Under the pieces are notes generated by a model, which made no database searches, was not told where the DNA came from, and saw nothing but the letters and a program-made list of their open reading frames with translations. From CTSoil-075 sp042610375 (lineage in GTDB: Bacteria > Bacillota > Negativicutes > DSM-13327), in contig NZ_JBGJZL010000003.1 of assembly GCF_042610375.1 (NCBI RefSeq), forward strand, positions 62,001-126,000: a stretch of DNA of 64,000 bases. The letters run 5' to 3'. Positions 8,878-17,055 of this stretch are shown piece after piece. Position 1 is the stretch's first letter. Each line of letters begins with the position of its first letter. The translations under genes and the position numbers were made by a program.

Positions 8878-10092
8878 ATGTTTTGGGAAAGTATTATCAT
8901 AGCATTTGAGGGATTACGAGCGAATAAAATGCGTTCTGTCTTGACGATGCTAGGAATTATTATTGGTGTAGGGGCTGTCATTGCCATGGTGTCCATTGGA
9001 ATGGGCGTACGAGAAAAAATACAGAATTCAATTGCTGGATTGGGTAGTAATTTGATTATCGTTACGCCAGGAGCTACTTCTCCATCAGGTGTTCGCCTAG
9101 CTGCTGGTTCTAGCACCACTCTGACGAATAAAGATGCCCAAGCCATTGCACGCCAAATTGCAGGAATAAGTGCTGTAGCCCCTAGTGTAAGCCGCCAGTA
9201 TCAGATTGTATCCGGTAATAAAAACTGGACAACAACTGTTCAGGGAACGACACCAGAATTTTTAGATGTTCGTAGTTTTGTCGTTGAAAGTGGCAGATTT
9301 TTTAATACTCAGGATGTTGATACTCGTACCAGAGTCGTTGTCTTAGGAAAAACAACGGCAGATAATCTATTTCCTGATTTATATCCCATCGGACAAACCA
9401 TTCGCATTAATAAAGCCCCCTTTATGGTGATTGGCGTTCTAGAAGGAAAGGGGCAATCAGCCGGCGGCATGGATCAGGATGATTTTGCGGCGATTCCCCT
9501 TACGACTGCCCAAGAACGAATGATGGGTATTTCCTACATACAGACAATGAACGTTCAGGCTGATAGCGCCGAAGTGATTGATCAAGTGCAAGATGATATT
9601 ACGGCCCTTTTGCGATCAAGGCATAAATTGACAGGAGATGCAGCTGATAATTTTACAGTACGTAATTTAGCATCGGTCATGGCAACTGCAGAAGAGACGA
9701 CTCGCTCGATTACTCTATTATTAGGAAACGTTGCAGCCATTTCTCTTCTCGTTGGTGGTATTGGCATTATGAATATTATGCTGGTATCAGTCACAGAGCG
9801 TACCCGAGAAATAGGTATTCGAAAAGCCTTAGGGGCGACTTATGCAAATATTTTATTGCAATTTCTGATTGAAGCCATTGTCATTGGTGTGACGGGAGGA
9901 CTCCTTGGTATTGGAGTCGGAATTGGTACAGCTTATGTTATTTCTGCCGTTGCTGGTTGGAACACAGCGATTTCTCTGGGATCTATTTTTTTAGCTTTTG
10001 GATTTTCTGTGGCAATTGGCTTATTTTTTGGTATCTACCCTGCCCGCAAAGCAGCATTGTTAGATCCAATTGATGCGTTGCGTTATGAATAA
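8878..10092 (+). CDS. MacB/FtsX-type ABC transporter permease without ATPase domain
   Basis: A 404-residue integral membrane protein. Residues about 20-45 form TM1 (MLGIIIGVGAVIAMVSIGMG), residues about 50-240 a MacB-type extracytoplasmic domain, and residues about 275-400 the three-helix FtsX domain with the conserved ERTREIGIRKALGA coupling motif and PARKAALLDPIDALRYE tail. That tail is the standard end of the YknZ/MacB permease family. No Walker A or signature sequence occurs in it or in the adjacent genes, so the ATPase must be encoded elsewhere. A 47-residue membrane peptide gene follows. Confidence 0.88.
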   Translation: MFWESIIIAFEGLRANKMRSVLTMLGIIIGVGAVIAMVSIGMGVREKIQNSIAGLGSNLIIVTPGATSPSGVRLAAGSSTTLTNKDAQAIARQIAGISAVAPSVSRQYQIVSGNKNWTTTVQGTTPEFLDVRSFVVESGRFFNTQDVDTRTRVVVLGKTTADNLFPDLYPIGQTIRINKAPFMVIGVLEGKGQSAGGMDQDDFAAIPLTTAQERMMGISYIQTMNVQADSAEVIDQVQDDITALLRSRHKLTGDAADNFTVRNLASVMATAEETTRSITLLLGNVAAISLLVGGIGIMNIMLVSVTERTREIGIRKALGATYANILLQFLIEAIVIGVTGGLLGIGVGIGTAYVISAVAGWNTAISLGSIFLAFGFSVAIGLFFGIYPARKAALLDPIDALRYE

Positions 10093-10145
10093 AAAGTAAG
10101 TAGAATGTAATACAATAAGACTATCTTGAAATAAGGGGAAGACCA

Positions 10146-10289
10146 ATGGGATATTTTTATTCATTAGTAAACTATTTAAAAACAGATAAAGGTCGACATG
10201 ATTGTCTAGATTACCTTCGTGCACTTCTCATCATGTTTGCAGTCATGGCTGCAATCAGAATGCTAGCAGAAATTTTTTCCAATCGTTGA
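10146..10289 (+). CDS. Small membrane protein, 47 aa
   Basis: ATG preceded by AAGGGGAAG encodes a 47-residue peptide. A polar N-terminal half contains TDKGRHDCLDYLR, and a hydrophobic helix follows (LLIMFAVMAAIRMLAEIF). I recognise no family. Its position just after the exporter permease suggests either a small partner of that transporter or an independent small membrane protein. Good ribosome binding site and codon use make it more likely real than not. Confidence 0.5.
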   Translation: MGYFYSLVNYLKTDKGRHDCLDYLRALLIMFAVMAAIRMLAEIFSNR

Positions 10290-10400
10290 TATACTAGCTA
10301 AAGAGAACACGTTTTCTTATTGGCAAATATAGTCATGTATAAAGAGTATAGATTCGCAGATAATGTGAGTAGAATCTAGTATAAGAAAGGTGATTCTCAA

Positions 10401-10652
10401 ATGTCAAAAACTCTTTATGTAGGAAATTTACCTTGGTCAACAACGGAGAGTATTTTAACGGATACTTTTCAAAACTATGGGCATGTGCATTCGAGTCGAA
10501 TTATCACAGATAAAGAAACAGGGCGTTCAAGAGGTTTTGGTTTTGTTGAAGTTGATGATGCTGATGTAGACAAAATAGTAAGTGCCATGAATAGTACAGA
10601 TTTTGGCGGACGCCAGATTGTGGTCAATGAAGCTAAACCACGGGAAGAATAA
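10401..10652 (+). CDS. RNA-binding protein with single RRM domain
   Basis: An 83-residue protein that is essentially one RNA recognition motif. RNP2 is LYVGNLPW at residues 4-11 and RNP1 is SRGFGFVEV near residue 43. There is no glycine-rich tail. Small single-RRM proteins of this kind in bacteria are often cold- or stress-responsive RNA chaperones; the target RNAs are unknown. It is monocistronic, with AAAGGTGA upstream and a terminator immediately downstream. Confidence 0.9.
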   Translation: MSKTLYVGNLPWSTTESILTDTFQNYGHVHSSRIITDKETGRSRGFGFVEVDDADVDKIVSAMNSTDFGGRQIVVNEAKPREE

Positions 10653-10657
10653 GTAGC

Positions 10658-10686
10658 AAAAAGCCTCTTGTGAGGCTTTTTTTTTA
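10658..10686 (+). terminator. Terminator after RRM gene
   Basis: AAAAAGCCTC and GAGGCTTTTT form a stem with a four-base loop, followed by a run of nine T. Confidence 0.85.
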
Positions 10687-10767
10687 TAGCAGGAAAAATA
10701 AATAATTTGACGAATTTAAAAAAATATGGACAAATGATTTAAAATATAAGATATTGTGGTGAACAAA

Positions 10768-11340
10768 ATGAAGTATGCAAAAATGCTTGCTGAAGTAGCG
10801 AAACGGTTGTCATCTAAGAGGTTTAGTCATTCTATTGGTGTGAGTGAAACGGCCGAATGTTTAGCGGTACGTTTTCATTGTGATACAGAAAAAGCTAAAA
10901 TAGCAGGACTTTTGCATGACTTGGCTCGTGAAGTGCCTATGAATGAACTCTTGCCAAGAGCACAAGCATTTGGTATAGTGGTGAATGATATCGAACAAGC
11001 TGAACCTATATTGCTGCACCCGCTCCTTGGAGCTAAGTTGGCTCAAGCAGAGTTCGGAATTGATGATGCGGAAATTTTACAGGCTATTATTTTACATACA
11101 ACTGCTGGAGAAAGTATGACAATACTTGATAAAATTATCTATTTAGCTGATGTCATTGAACCAGGACGTGGTTTCAAAGGAGTCGACTCAATTCGAGAAA
11201 TGGCGCAGGTTGACCTTGATAAAGCTTTACTTGCGGCATTGGATCAGAGCATTGATTATCTTGTAAAGCGATGTGGGCTTATACACCCTGCGACGATTGC
11301 CGCCCGGAATGAAATTTTGCTAAAAAAACGTGAATGCTAG
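10768..11340 (+). CDS. yqeK: YqeK-like HD-domain bis(5'-nucleosyl)-tetraphosphatase
   Basis: A 190-residue HD-superfamily hydrolase expected to split Ap4A and related dinucleotides symmetrically. The N-terminal RFSHSIGVSETAECLA supplies the first metal histidine, AGLLHDLARE the HD pair, and HPLLGAKLAQ plus ILHTT later metal ligands. ATG at 10768 is preferred because GGTGA lies five to six bases upstream; GTG codons at 10756 and 10759 have no such signal. The gene overlaps the neighbourhood of an LCP gene and is followed by rsfS, the conserved Firmicute order yqeK-lcp-rsfS. Confidence 0.88.
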   Translation: MKYAKMLAEVAKRLSSKRFSHSIGVSETAECLAVRFHCDTEKAKIAGLLHDLAREVPMNELLPRAQAFGIVVNDIEQAEPILLHPLLGAKLAQAEFGIDDAEILQAIILHTTAGESMTILDKIIYLADVIEPGRGFKGVDSIREMAQVDLDKALLAALDQSIDYLVKRCGLIHPATIAARNEILLKKREC

Positions 11341-11354
11341 GAGGAGGGACAAGA

Positions 11355-12329
11355 GTGTCGAGTGTGCGCCCGCAACGACCGAAACGTCGCAAAATACGTT
11401 GGAAAAGACTAATCGTGCTGCTTGTTTTTTTACTCATTGTTTTCACATCCTTTTCGTGGGCAGCCGTATATACTTATAAAAAAGTATTTTCTACACCTGC
11501 TCTTGCTACAAAAGTAGAAAATAGTAAGCAGCCAGAGCCTGTGAGTAAATATATTAATATATTGCTACTCGGCGTTGACGATGGTGATAATGAAAATCCT
11601 GGTGCTCCTAAACGATCGGATACGATGATTGTCGCGAGTATTAATCCTGAAGATGGAAAAGTGAATCTGTTATCGATTCCAAGGGATACAAAAGTTGCAA
11701 TTCCTGGACATAGCGGAACGGAAAAAATCACTCATGCATTTTTTTATGGTGGATCAAGTCTTGCAATACGTACGGTGGAAGATTTATTACAGATACCGAT
11801 TCATCATTTCGTAGCAATTGACTGGCAGGCTTTTATTAAAACCATTGATGTACTTGGCGGGGTTGACTTATATGTAGAAAATAATATGAATTATGAAGAT
11901 CCTTATGCCAATTTGGCTATTCATCTAACAAAAGGATATCAACACTTAGATGGGAGTCAATCAGGTCAATATGTAAGGTTTCGTAGTGATGAACTTGGTG
12001 ATATAGGGCGTGTCCAACGCCAACAACGCTTTTTAAAAGCAGTGGCGGACCAAACTTTACAATTTGGCAATATCTTCAAATTGCCATCTTTTATTCGAGT
12101 ATTTGATCAATATGTAAAAACTGATATCAGCGCATTTCAGATGGTTAAACTGACTAGTAAATTAAGGAAATTTAAAACGGGCGATCTATATAGTGAAATG
12201 TTGCCTGGCAATTTTGCCACTATTAATGGATTGAGTTACTGGGTGCATGACAAAGAACAAACAAAGCAATTAGTAGAACGGATGTTAATTAATGATCATC
12301 CTCAAATGAGCGGTATTATTGTACCATAG
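11355..12329 (+). CDS. LytR-CpsA-Psr (LCP) family glycopolymer ligase
   Basis: About 324 residues: a short Arg/Lys-rich cytoplasmic tail, one membrane helix (residues about 16-36) and an extracellular LCP domain. LCP proteins transfer undecaprenyl-linked glycopolymers to the envelope. Seen motifs are LLLGVDDGD, the RSDTMIVASINPE strand, SIPRDTKV, and the conserved RFRSDELGDIGRVQRQQRFL segment with the arginines that bind the pyrophosphate. The GTG at 11355 is chosen because GGAGGAGGG lies 6-14 bases upstream; an in-frame ATG at 11334 precedes that signal. A second LCP gene occurs at 57782. Confidence 0.9.
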   Translation: MSSVRPQRPKRRKIRWKRLIVLLVFLLIVFTSFSWAAVYTYKKVFSTPALATKVENSKQPEPVSKYINILLLGVDDGDNENPGAPKRSDTMIVASINPEDGKVNLLSIPRDTKVAIPGHSGTEKITHAFFYGGSSLAIRTVEDLLQIPIHHFVAIDWQAFIKTIDVLGGVDLYVENNMNYEDPYANLAIHLTKGYQHLDGSQSGQYVRFRSDELGDIGRVQRQQRFLKAVADQTLQFGNIFKLPSFIRVFDQYVKTDISAFQMVKLTSKLRKFKTGDLYSEMLPGNFATINGLSYWVHDKEQTKQLVERMLINDHPQMSGIIVP

Positions 12330-12392
12330 ATACTAATTGATGTAAGAATCGGGTAAACTAAATAAAAAAAGTGGAAAAATAGGAGGATTTTT

Positions 12393-12743
12393 ATGAGTGA
12401 TATAACTAAAAAAATTGCAGAGAAGATTGTGGTAGCTGCCGAGGATAAAAAAGCAACAGATGTTAGAATTCTTGATGTAGAAGGAATTTCCATGGTAACA
12501 GATTCTTTTGTCATTTGCAGTGCAAATTCTGACACGCAAGTCAAGGCAATTGCCGATCATATCGAAAAAGAATTAGATCAAGATGGTATTAAAATGTTAC
12601 ACAAAGAAGGCTATCGCGAAGGACGTTGGGTACTCATGGACTTCGGTACATGTATTACACATATTTTTGTTCAAGAAGAACGGGAATTTTATAATTTAGA
12701 ACGTCTATGGGGTAATGAACATCCAGTACATGAGGAAGATTAA
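12393..12743 (+). CDS. rsfS: Ribosome silencing factor RsfS
   Basis: A 116-residue RsfS/Iojap protein that binds uL14 on the large subunit and blocks subunit joining under starvation. Seen are the family signatures ATDVRILDVEGISMVTDSFVIC (positions about 20-41), HKEGYREGRWVLMDFG and IFVQEEREFYNLERLWG. AGGAGG lies upstream. It sits between the yqeK-LCP pair and an S1 RNA-binding gene, the usual Negativicutes arrangement. Confidence 0.94.
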   Translation: MSDITKKIAEKIVVAAEDKKATDVRILDVEGISMVTDSFVICSANSDTQVKAIADHIEKELDQDGIKMLHKEGYREGRWVLMDFGTCITHIFVQEEREFYNLERLWGNEHPVHEED

Positions 12744-12746
12744 TGA

Positions 12747-13625
12747 ATGGAAACAAATAATAAGTTAATTCCTGGAAGTGTTGTCACACTCAAAGTCGTA
12801 AGGTCAAGTGAATTTGGTGTGTTTTTAGATGCTGGTACAGGTAATACTAATGATGATATTTTATTACATAAACAACAACAAACTGGAGATGAGGTAGTCA
12901 TTGGTGATGAAGTGACAGTTTATCTGTACCTTGATCCTAAAGGACGCCTTACTGCAAGTACTCGTCTGCCAAAAATGAAAATTGGACAAGTGGCAAGAGT
13001 AACTGTCATTAATACGACAAAGGATGGTGCATTTGTCGATATTGGTGCTGAACGTGGTGTGTTTATGCCTTTTGCAGGTATGCGCGGTAATTTAAAGCGC
13101 GGTGATAAAGTGTGGGTTAAATTATACACGGATAAATCTGGGCGGAATGCTGTGACCATGGAAGTAGAAGACGAACTTAGACGAGCTGCCGTACCAGCAG
13201 TTGATGCCAAAGTCGGAGATGTGGTAACTGGCTCGTTGTATAACTTTAACGAAGAAGGAGCTTTTCTCTTTACGACTGAGCGTTATATCGCGTTTATGCA
13301 TAATAGCGAGTTCATGGTACGTCCTATGGTTGGGCAAGAAATTACTGCACGTATTACTTATGTTCGTGACGATGGGCGAATTAATGTTTCGATGCGACCG
13401 CTCAAAGAGACGGCTATTGATAGTGATGCTGAAAAAATCCTCGCACTCTTATATTCTCGCAATGGGAAGATGCCTTATGGTGATAATACGGCACCTGAGC
13501 TCATCAAGGAAAGGTTTAATATTAGCAAATCTGCTTTTAAACGAGCCTTAGGTCAATTGATGAGAACTGGATATGTAGAGCAACGCGATGGCTGGACTTA
13601 TCTTTTGGAAAATAAAGAAGAATAA
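12747..13625 (+). CDS. cvfB: CvfB/YitL-like S1 RNA-binding protein
   Basis: A 292-residue cytoplasmic protein with tandem S1-type OB folds and a C-terminal winged helix, as in CvfB. The first S1-like unit spans about residues 8-65, the second about 75-140 (GQVARVTVINTTKDGAFVDIGAERGVFMP), the third about 155-220 (GDVVTGSLYNFNEEGAFLF), and the winged helix about 225-290 (ERFNISKSAFKRALGQLMRTGYV). It starts three bases after the rsfS stop, so it is coupled. CvfB affects virulence-factor RNA in staphylococci; the role here is likely post-transcriptional but unproven. Confidence 0.88.
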   Translation: METNNKLIPGSVVTLKVVRSSEFGVFLDAGTGNTNDDILLHKQQQTGDEVVIGDEVTVYLYLDPKGRLTASTRLPKMKIGQVARVTVINTTKDGAFVDIGAERGVFMPFAGMRGNLKRGDKVWVKLYTDKSGRNAVTMEVEDELRRAAVPAVDAKVGDVVTGSLYNFNEEGAFLFTTERYIAFMHNSEFMVRPMVGQEITARITYVRDDGRINVSMRPLKETAIDSDAEKILALLYSRNGKMPYGDNTAPELIKERFNISKSAFKRALGQLMRTGYVEQRDGWTYLLENKEE

Positions 13626-13642
13626 GGTAATCGTTAGATAGT

Positions 13643-13682
13643 AAAAGACTTATTGCAGAAATAATAGCAATAAGTCTTTTTG
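13643..13682 (+). terminator. Terminator of yqeK-LCP-rsfS-cvfB operon
   Basis: AAAAGACTTATTGC and GCAATAAGTCTTTT form a 14-bp perfect stem with a ten-base loop, ending in a T run. Confidence 0.85.
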
Positions 13683-13849
13683 ATTGGCTACAGTAATAGA
13701 AAAAAATGTTATTCAGTAAAGAAGGAATTCTTCATTTTTTAGAGAATTTAAAAAATTAATAGTTAATTGTCGATATGAGGAAAAAATGCATATAAACAGT
13801 TATAAATTGTTGTTATTGGAAGTAAATATAAAAAGCTGGAGGCGTTTCT

Positions 13850-14767
13850 ATGAATGAGACAGCTACAGGGAAAAAAGGAATTTTATTAGAAACAGGTACC
13901 AATGAATTTGAGATTGTCGAATTTGCTGTCGGTAATGTAAATTATGGGATTAATGTAGCAAAAGTACGAGAAGTCATTAATCTCGTTCCAATTACAAAAA
14001 TGCCAAACTCCCATCATTATGTTGATGGTGTATTTACATTGCGTGGACGTTTGATGCCTTTAGTTAACTTACCTAGATGCTTGGGGTCAACTGATAGTGC
14101 AACAACTGCAAATAATATTATTGTAAGTGAACTAAATAATTATTTTGTAGGATTTTTGGTGAACGAAGTATCACGTATACATAGAGTATCATGGTCCGCT
14201 ATGGAGCCACCTCCTAATATTAGTAACTCCGATATGGTGGTCGGCATTATAAAAATGGCTGAAAAATTGGTTATTCTATTGGATTTTGAAAAAATTGTTG
14301 CTGAAATTAATCCTGAGATTAATATTAAATTAACAACCATCCCTCAAAGTAGTGATGATCTAAAATCAATACGAAAAACAAAAAAAATTATGATCGCCGA
14401 AGATTCTCATATGCTACGGGATTTATTGGTTGACACTCTTCATGAAGCTGGTTATCTCAATGTTATTGCTTATAATGATGGTAAAGCCGCTTGGGATGCT
14501 TTAACCATCTTAGCAAAATCACCTTCTCCGATTGAAGAAAAAGTCAGTATGTTGATTACTGATATTGAAATGCCACAAATGGATGGACATCATTTGCTGA
14601 AACTTGTTAGAGATAACAATGTGTTACAAAAGTTACCTGTTGTAATTTTTTCTTCATTAATTAACGAAGAAATGCGCCGTAAAGGTGAGACGATTGGTGC
14701 TGATGGTCAAGTATCCAAACCTGAAATTGCACAATTAATTGATTTGATTGATGAAAAAAGTTTATAG
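13850..14767 (+). CDS. cheV: Chemotaxis coupling/response protein CheV
   Basis: A 305-residue protein fusing a CheW domain (residues about 18-160; EIVEFAVGNVNYGINVAKVREVI in that part) to a receiver domain (about 178-303). The receiver has the acidic pocket (IAEDS), the phospho-accepting Asp in LITDIEMPQMDG, a Ser/Thr position in VIFSS and the conserved Lys in VSKPE. CheV couples chemoreceptors to CheA and is modulated by phosphorylation. It stands alone, with the sequence GGAGGCG upstream, and fits with the flagellar genes and the MCP-like sensor elsewhere in the window. Confidence 0.92.
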   Translation: MNETATGKKGILLETGTNEFEIVEFAVGNVNYGINVAKVREVINLVPITKMPNSHHYVDGVFTLRGRLMPLVNLPRCLGSTDSATTANNIIVSELNNYFVGFLVNEVSRIHRVSWSAMEPPPNISNSDMVVGIIKMAEKLVILLDFEKIVAEINPEINIKLTTIPQSSDDLKSIRKTKKIMIAEDSHMLRDLLVDTLHEAGYLNVIAYNDGKAAWDALTILAKSPSPIEEKVSMLITDIEMPQMDGHHLLKLVRDNNVLQKLPVVIFSSLINEEMRRKGETIGADGQVSKPEIAQLIDLIDEKSL

Positions 14768-14794
14768 AAAAATAATGAGATCTGAATTATTTTA

Positions 14795-14824
14795 TTGACA
14801 TTATGTAATGATGTATGATATTAT
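14795..14824 (+). promoter_or_regulatory. Sigma-70/A-type promoter of tRNA-Ala
   Basis: TTGACA at 14795-14800, an 18-base spacer and TATTAT at 14819-14824 lie about 60 bases before the tRNA. An overlapping TATAAT at 14822 would give a 21-base spacer and is less likely. Confidence 0.6.
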
Positions 14825-14884
14825 AATTCATGTTGGTAGTAAAAATTGTGATACACAATCTTACTGCATAACATTTAATAGTGT

Positions 14885-14960
<76 letters not shown>

Positions 14961-14970
14961 AGTAAATTCA

Positions 14971-14999
14971 AGGGTTTGCAGAGATGCAAACCCTTTTTT
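14971..14999 (+). terminator. Terminator after tRNA-Ala
   Basis: AGGGTTTGCA and TGCAAACCCT form a 10-bp stem with a four-base loop and a T6 run. Confidence 0.88.
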
Positions 15000-15000
15000 G

Positions 15001-15225
15001 TGTTAAGTTGTCCCTTATGGTTAAAAATAGTTGAAAAAGATAAATGGTAATAGATAGGAATGGATCGTCTGAATAGTAAAGGAACAGGCTAAATAATATA
15101 TATAGCAAAAAGCATACTAAAACTTTATACTAAATCTAATTTAAAGCCACATAAATTTTCATATGGCATTTTTTATTTTCCCGAAAAAAAGTAACCGCTC
15201 CTCGTCAAGGTAAGCGGGAGAGATG
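15001..15225. other. Intergenic, no gene seen
   Basis: About 225 bases of AT-rich sequence between the tRNA terminator and the IS left end. A CCGCT/AGCGG short hairpin lies near 15195-15217. I see no coding sequence. Confidence 0.5.
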
Positions 15226-15261
15226 CAGGCCAGCTAATTAAAGTCAAGCTCAAAATACTAA
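15226..15261 (+). repeat. Left 36-bp inverted repeat
   Basis: Pairs with 16961-16996 with two mismatches in 36 positions. Confidence 0.8.
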
Positions 15262-15265
15262 GGAG

Positions 15266-15345
15266 AGACGCAGGGACGGTGGAACTGTCTTTTAGAATTC
15301 TGTTCGGAGGTAGGGTTTAGGCACGACACAACCACCGTTCCTTGT
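15266..15345. repeat. Palindromic dispersed repeat, copy A
   Basis: It begins GACGCAGGGACGGTGG, has the shared core CTGTCTTTTAGAATTCTGTTCG and closes with CCACCGTTCCTTG, which pairs back to the start. The same design recurs at 21501-21582 and 24561-24626. Copy A sits directly upstream of the IS110 non-coding region. The core here is given as positions 15285-15306; REP/MITE-like behaviour is inference. Confidence 0.7.
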
Positions 15346-15608
15346 AAGATATAGTACAGAGGGATTATTCATTTTGGGTCAGAAAAACTCCGAACAATCA
15401 GTTTTATGTATAATAGGAATGAAGGATATGAATGCCTCCGTCCCAGGGGAGATTTTTTCTATACCCATAACGCAGACAATTCATCCATTTCCAAAGCATT
15501 TACGTTTTAGCTGGTTGGGAGTATATTCCCGCTTCACGTGCAAGGCTGTGATCTTTGACGATGGAATGGATAATTCTTCGAATCTATTTCTACAGGAGGT
15601 TCGCTATA
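15346..15608 (+). ncRNA. Candidate bridge (seek) RNA region of the IS110 element
   Basis: About 260 bases between the palindromic repeat and the transposase start have no convincing gene (one open frame of 80 codons lacks a ribosome binding site and runs into the transposase start). In IS110-group elements this left-end stretch encodes a structured bridge RNA that pairs with target and donor DNA. Short hairpins are visible (for example GGGAGTATATTCCC near 15518). The assignment is from family knowledge and position, not from a covariance match. Confidence 0.4.
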
Positions 15609-16862
15609 TTGAATAATCGCCCGTCTGTTGGTATTGATGTCGCCAAAAATTTTTGTTTCTACGCAGCCGTCTCACCAACTTGTACCACCTTTTTAAAACC
15701 TTTTAAGGCCTTAAATACCAAGCAAGGACTCCTTTTTGCCTTGGAGCAAATAAAAAAAGTGAAAGAAGCGTTTAGTAGTTGTCCGGTCATCGTCCTAGAA
15801 TCCACGGGTCACTACTCACAGCGCATCGTCCACTTTTTCTTAAAACAGGGATTGGAAGTCTACTACATCAATCCCCTCATTTCTCATTCTATCAAAAATT
15901 CAGCCGTAAGAAAAGTAAAGACCGATCAAGTTGATGCACTTGAATTGGCAAAACTACCCTTTCTACAAACTTTTCGACCTACGACTTTGCCAAAAGAGCA
16001 GATTGCTAATTTGAAGGTGCTGACGCGAACAAGATGCAATCTCATAGAACAACGAATCACTGCCACAAATCAATTTCAGACTGCAATCGAACAGGTTGCT
16101 CCTTTGTTTCCTAATGTATTAAACCCGGGTTCACTAACCGCTTTGACACTAGTAAACAAGTTTCCGTCACCTGCAGAATGGCCGAAGAAATCAAATCGAA
16201 AATTGATTATGACGATGCTTGAAACTTTGCCTCGTCGTGGTAAGCTTTATGCTCAGCAGAAATATGAGGCTTTGTTGTCTTGCGCTCAAGATGCTGAGGT
16301 CACTGGCATTTGGATTACAGTCCATTTTAGCACAATACAGCGTTACGTAAGTATTGTGCAATTTTTAAATTCAGAAATTAAAGTGCTTGATAGGCAAATT
16401 GGAGAATTGTCTTCTCAGTTACTGGAAGTTGCGTTATTAACCAGCATACCTGGTATAGGAGATACACTTGCACCGCTCCTTTTAGGAGAAATAGGCGATA
16501 TCGAGCGCTTCATCAACGCTAAACAGTTAGTAGCTTTTAGTGGCATTGATCCAGCTGTTCGTCAATCTGGTAATTACGTAGGTACCAAAAACAAGGTAAC
16601 CAAACGTGGATCGCCATTTATACGGCATGCGCTTTATATTGCGGCGATTACATCTGTTCGAAAAGAATCTAATGGATCGCAGGTGAATTCTGTGATTTAT
16701 GATTATTACACGCGTAAAATCGAAACTAAAACTAAGAAACAGGCTTTAGGGGCAGTGATGAACAAGTTGATTCGTATCATATTTTCCGTTTTGAAAAACA
16801 AGCAACCTTTTACTTTAATTACCCCCGATCAGCAAGTAGAACTCTATCAAAAGGCTGCTTAA
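15609..16862 (+). CDS. IS110-family transposase (DEDD recombinase)
   Basis: A 417-residue transposase. The N-terminal RuvC-like DEDD domain shows GIDVAKNF, VIVLESTGHYSQ and KTDQVDALELA (D, E, D, D). The C-terminal Transposase_20 domain with its catalytic serine region contains LTSIPGIGDTLAPLLLGEIGD and FSGIDPAVRQSGNY. The TTG at 15609 is chosen because AGGAGG lies at 15594-15599; an in-frame ATG further upstream has no signal. The gene appears intact, so the element could still be active. Confidence 0.93.
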   Translation: MNNRPSVGIDVAKNFCFYAAVSPTCTTFLKPFKALNTKQGLLFALEQIKKVKEAFSSCPVIVLESTGHYSQRIVHFFLKQGLEVYYINPLISHSIKNSAVRKVKTDQVDALELAKLPFLQTFRPTTLPKEQIANLKVLTRTRCNLIEQRITATNQFQTAIEQVAPLFPNVLNPGSLTALTLVNKFPSPAEWPKKSNRKLIMTMLETLPRRGKLYAQQKYEALLSCAQDAEVTGIWITVHFSTIQRYVSIVQFLNSEIKVLDRQIGELSSQLLEVALLTSIPGIGDTLAPLLLGEIGDIERFINAKQLVAFSGIDPAVRQSGNYVGTKNKVTKRGSPFIRHALYIAAITSVRKESNGSQVNSVIYDYYTRKIETKTKKQALGAVMNKLIRIIFSVLKNKQPFTLITPDQQVELYQKAA

Positions 16863-16960
16863 CTTGTGAATAAGAATTGAACATTATTTCTACTTTTCTC
16901 AAGCAATGTTCGCTTAGTAGAAAGGCTTGTTTGCTATACACTTTTTTATGTCATTCTTTT

Positions 16961-16996
16961 TTAGTGTTTTGAGCTTGACTTTAATTAGCTGGTCTG
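16961..16996 (-). repeat. Right 36-bp inverted repeat
   Basis: Reverse complement of 15226-15261 with two mismatches; about 100 bases after the transposase stop. Confidence 0.8.
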
Positions 16997-17055
16997 TGTC
17001 CTATAATGTAAATAAAACTCCAATGTGGAAATAAATAACGAAGGGATGCGGTTAT

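Larger units (their letters stand above)
15226..16996 (+). mobile_element. IS110-family insertion sequence region bounded by 36-bp inverted repeats
   Basis: The 36 bases at 15226-15261 and the reverse complement of 16961-16996 differ at two positions only (core CCAGCTAATTAAAGTCAAGC). They enclose a 1.77-kb unit with a single IS110-type transposase, an upstream non-coding stretch of about 260 bases and a palindromic repeat just inside the left end. No target duplication is evident, as expected for IS110. Long near-perfect terminal repeats are not typical of this family, so the repeats may belong to an older element into which the IS110 inserted. Confidence 0.65.

Noticed and set aside
15374..15616. 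An 80-codon open frame before the IS110 transposase
   Set aside because: It has no ribosome binding site, overlaps the transposase's own signal and start, and lies in the stretch where the family has a non-coding RNA.
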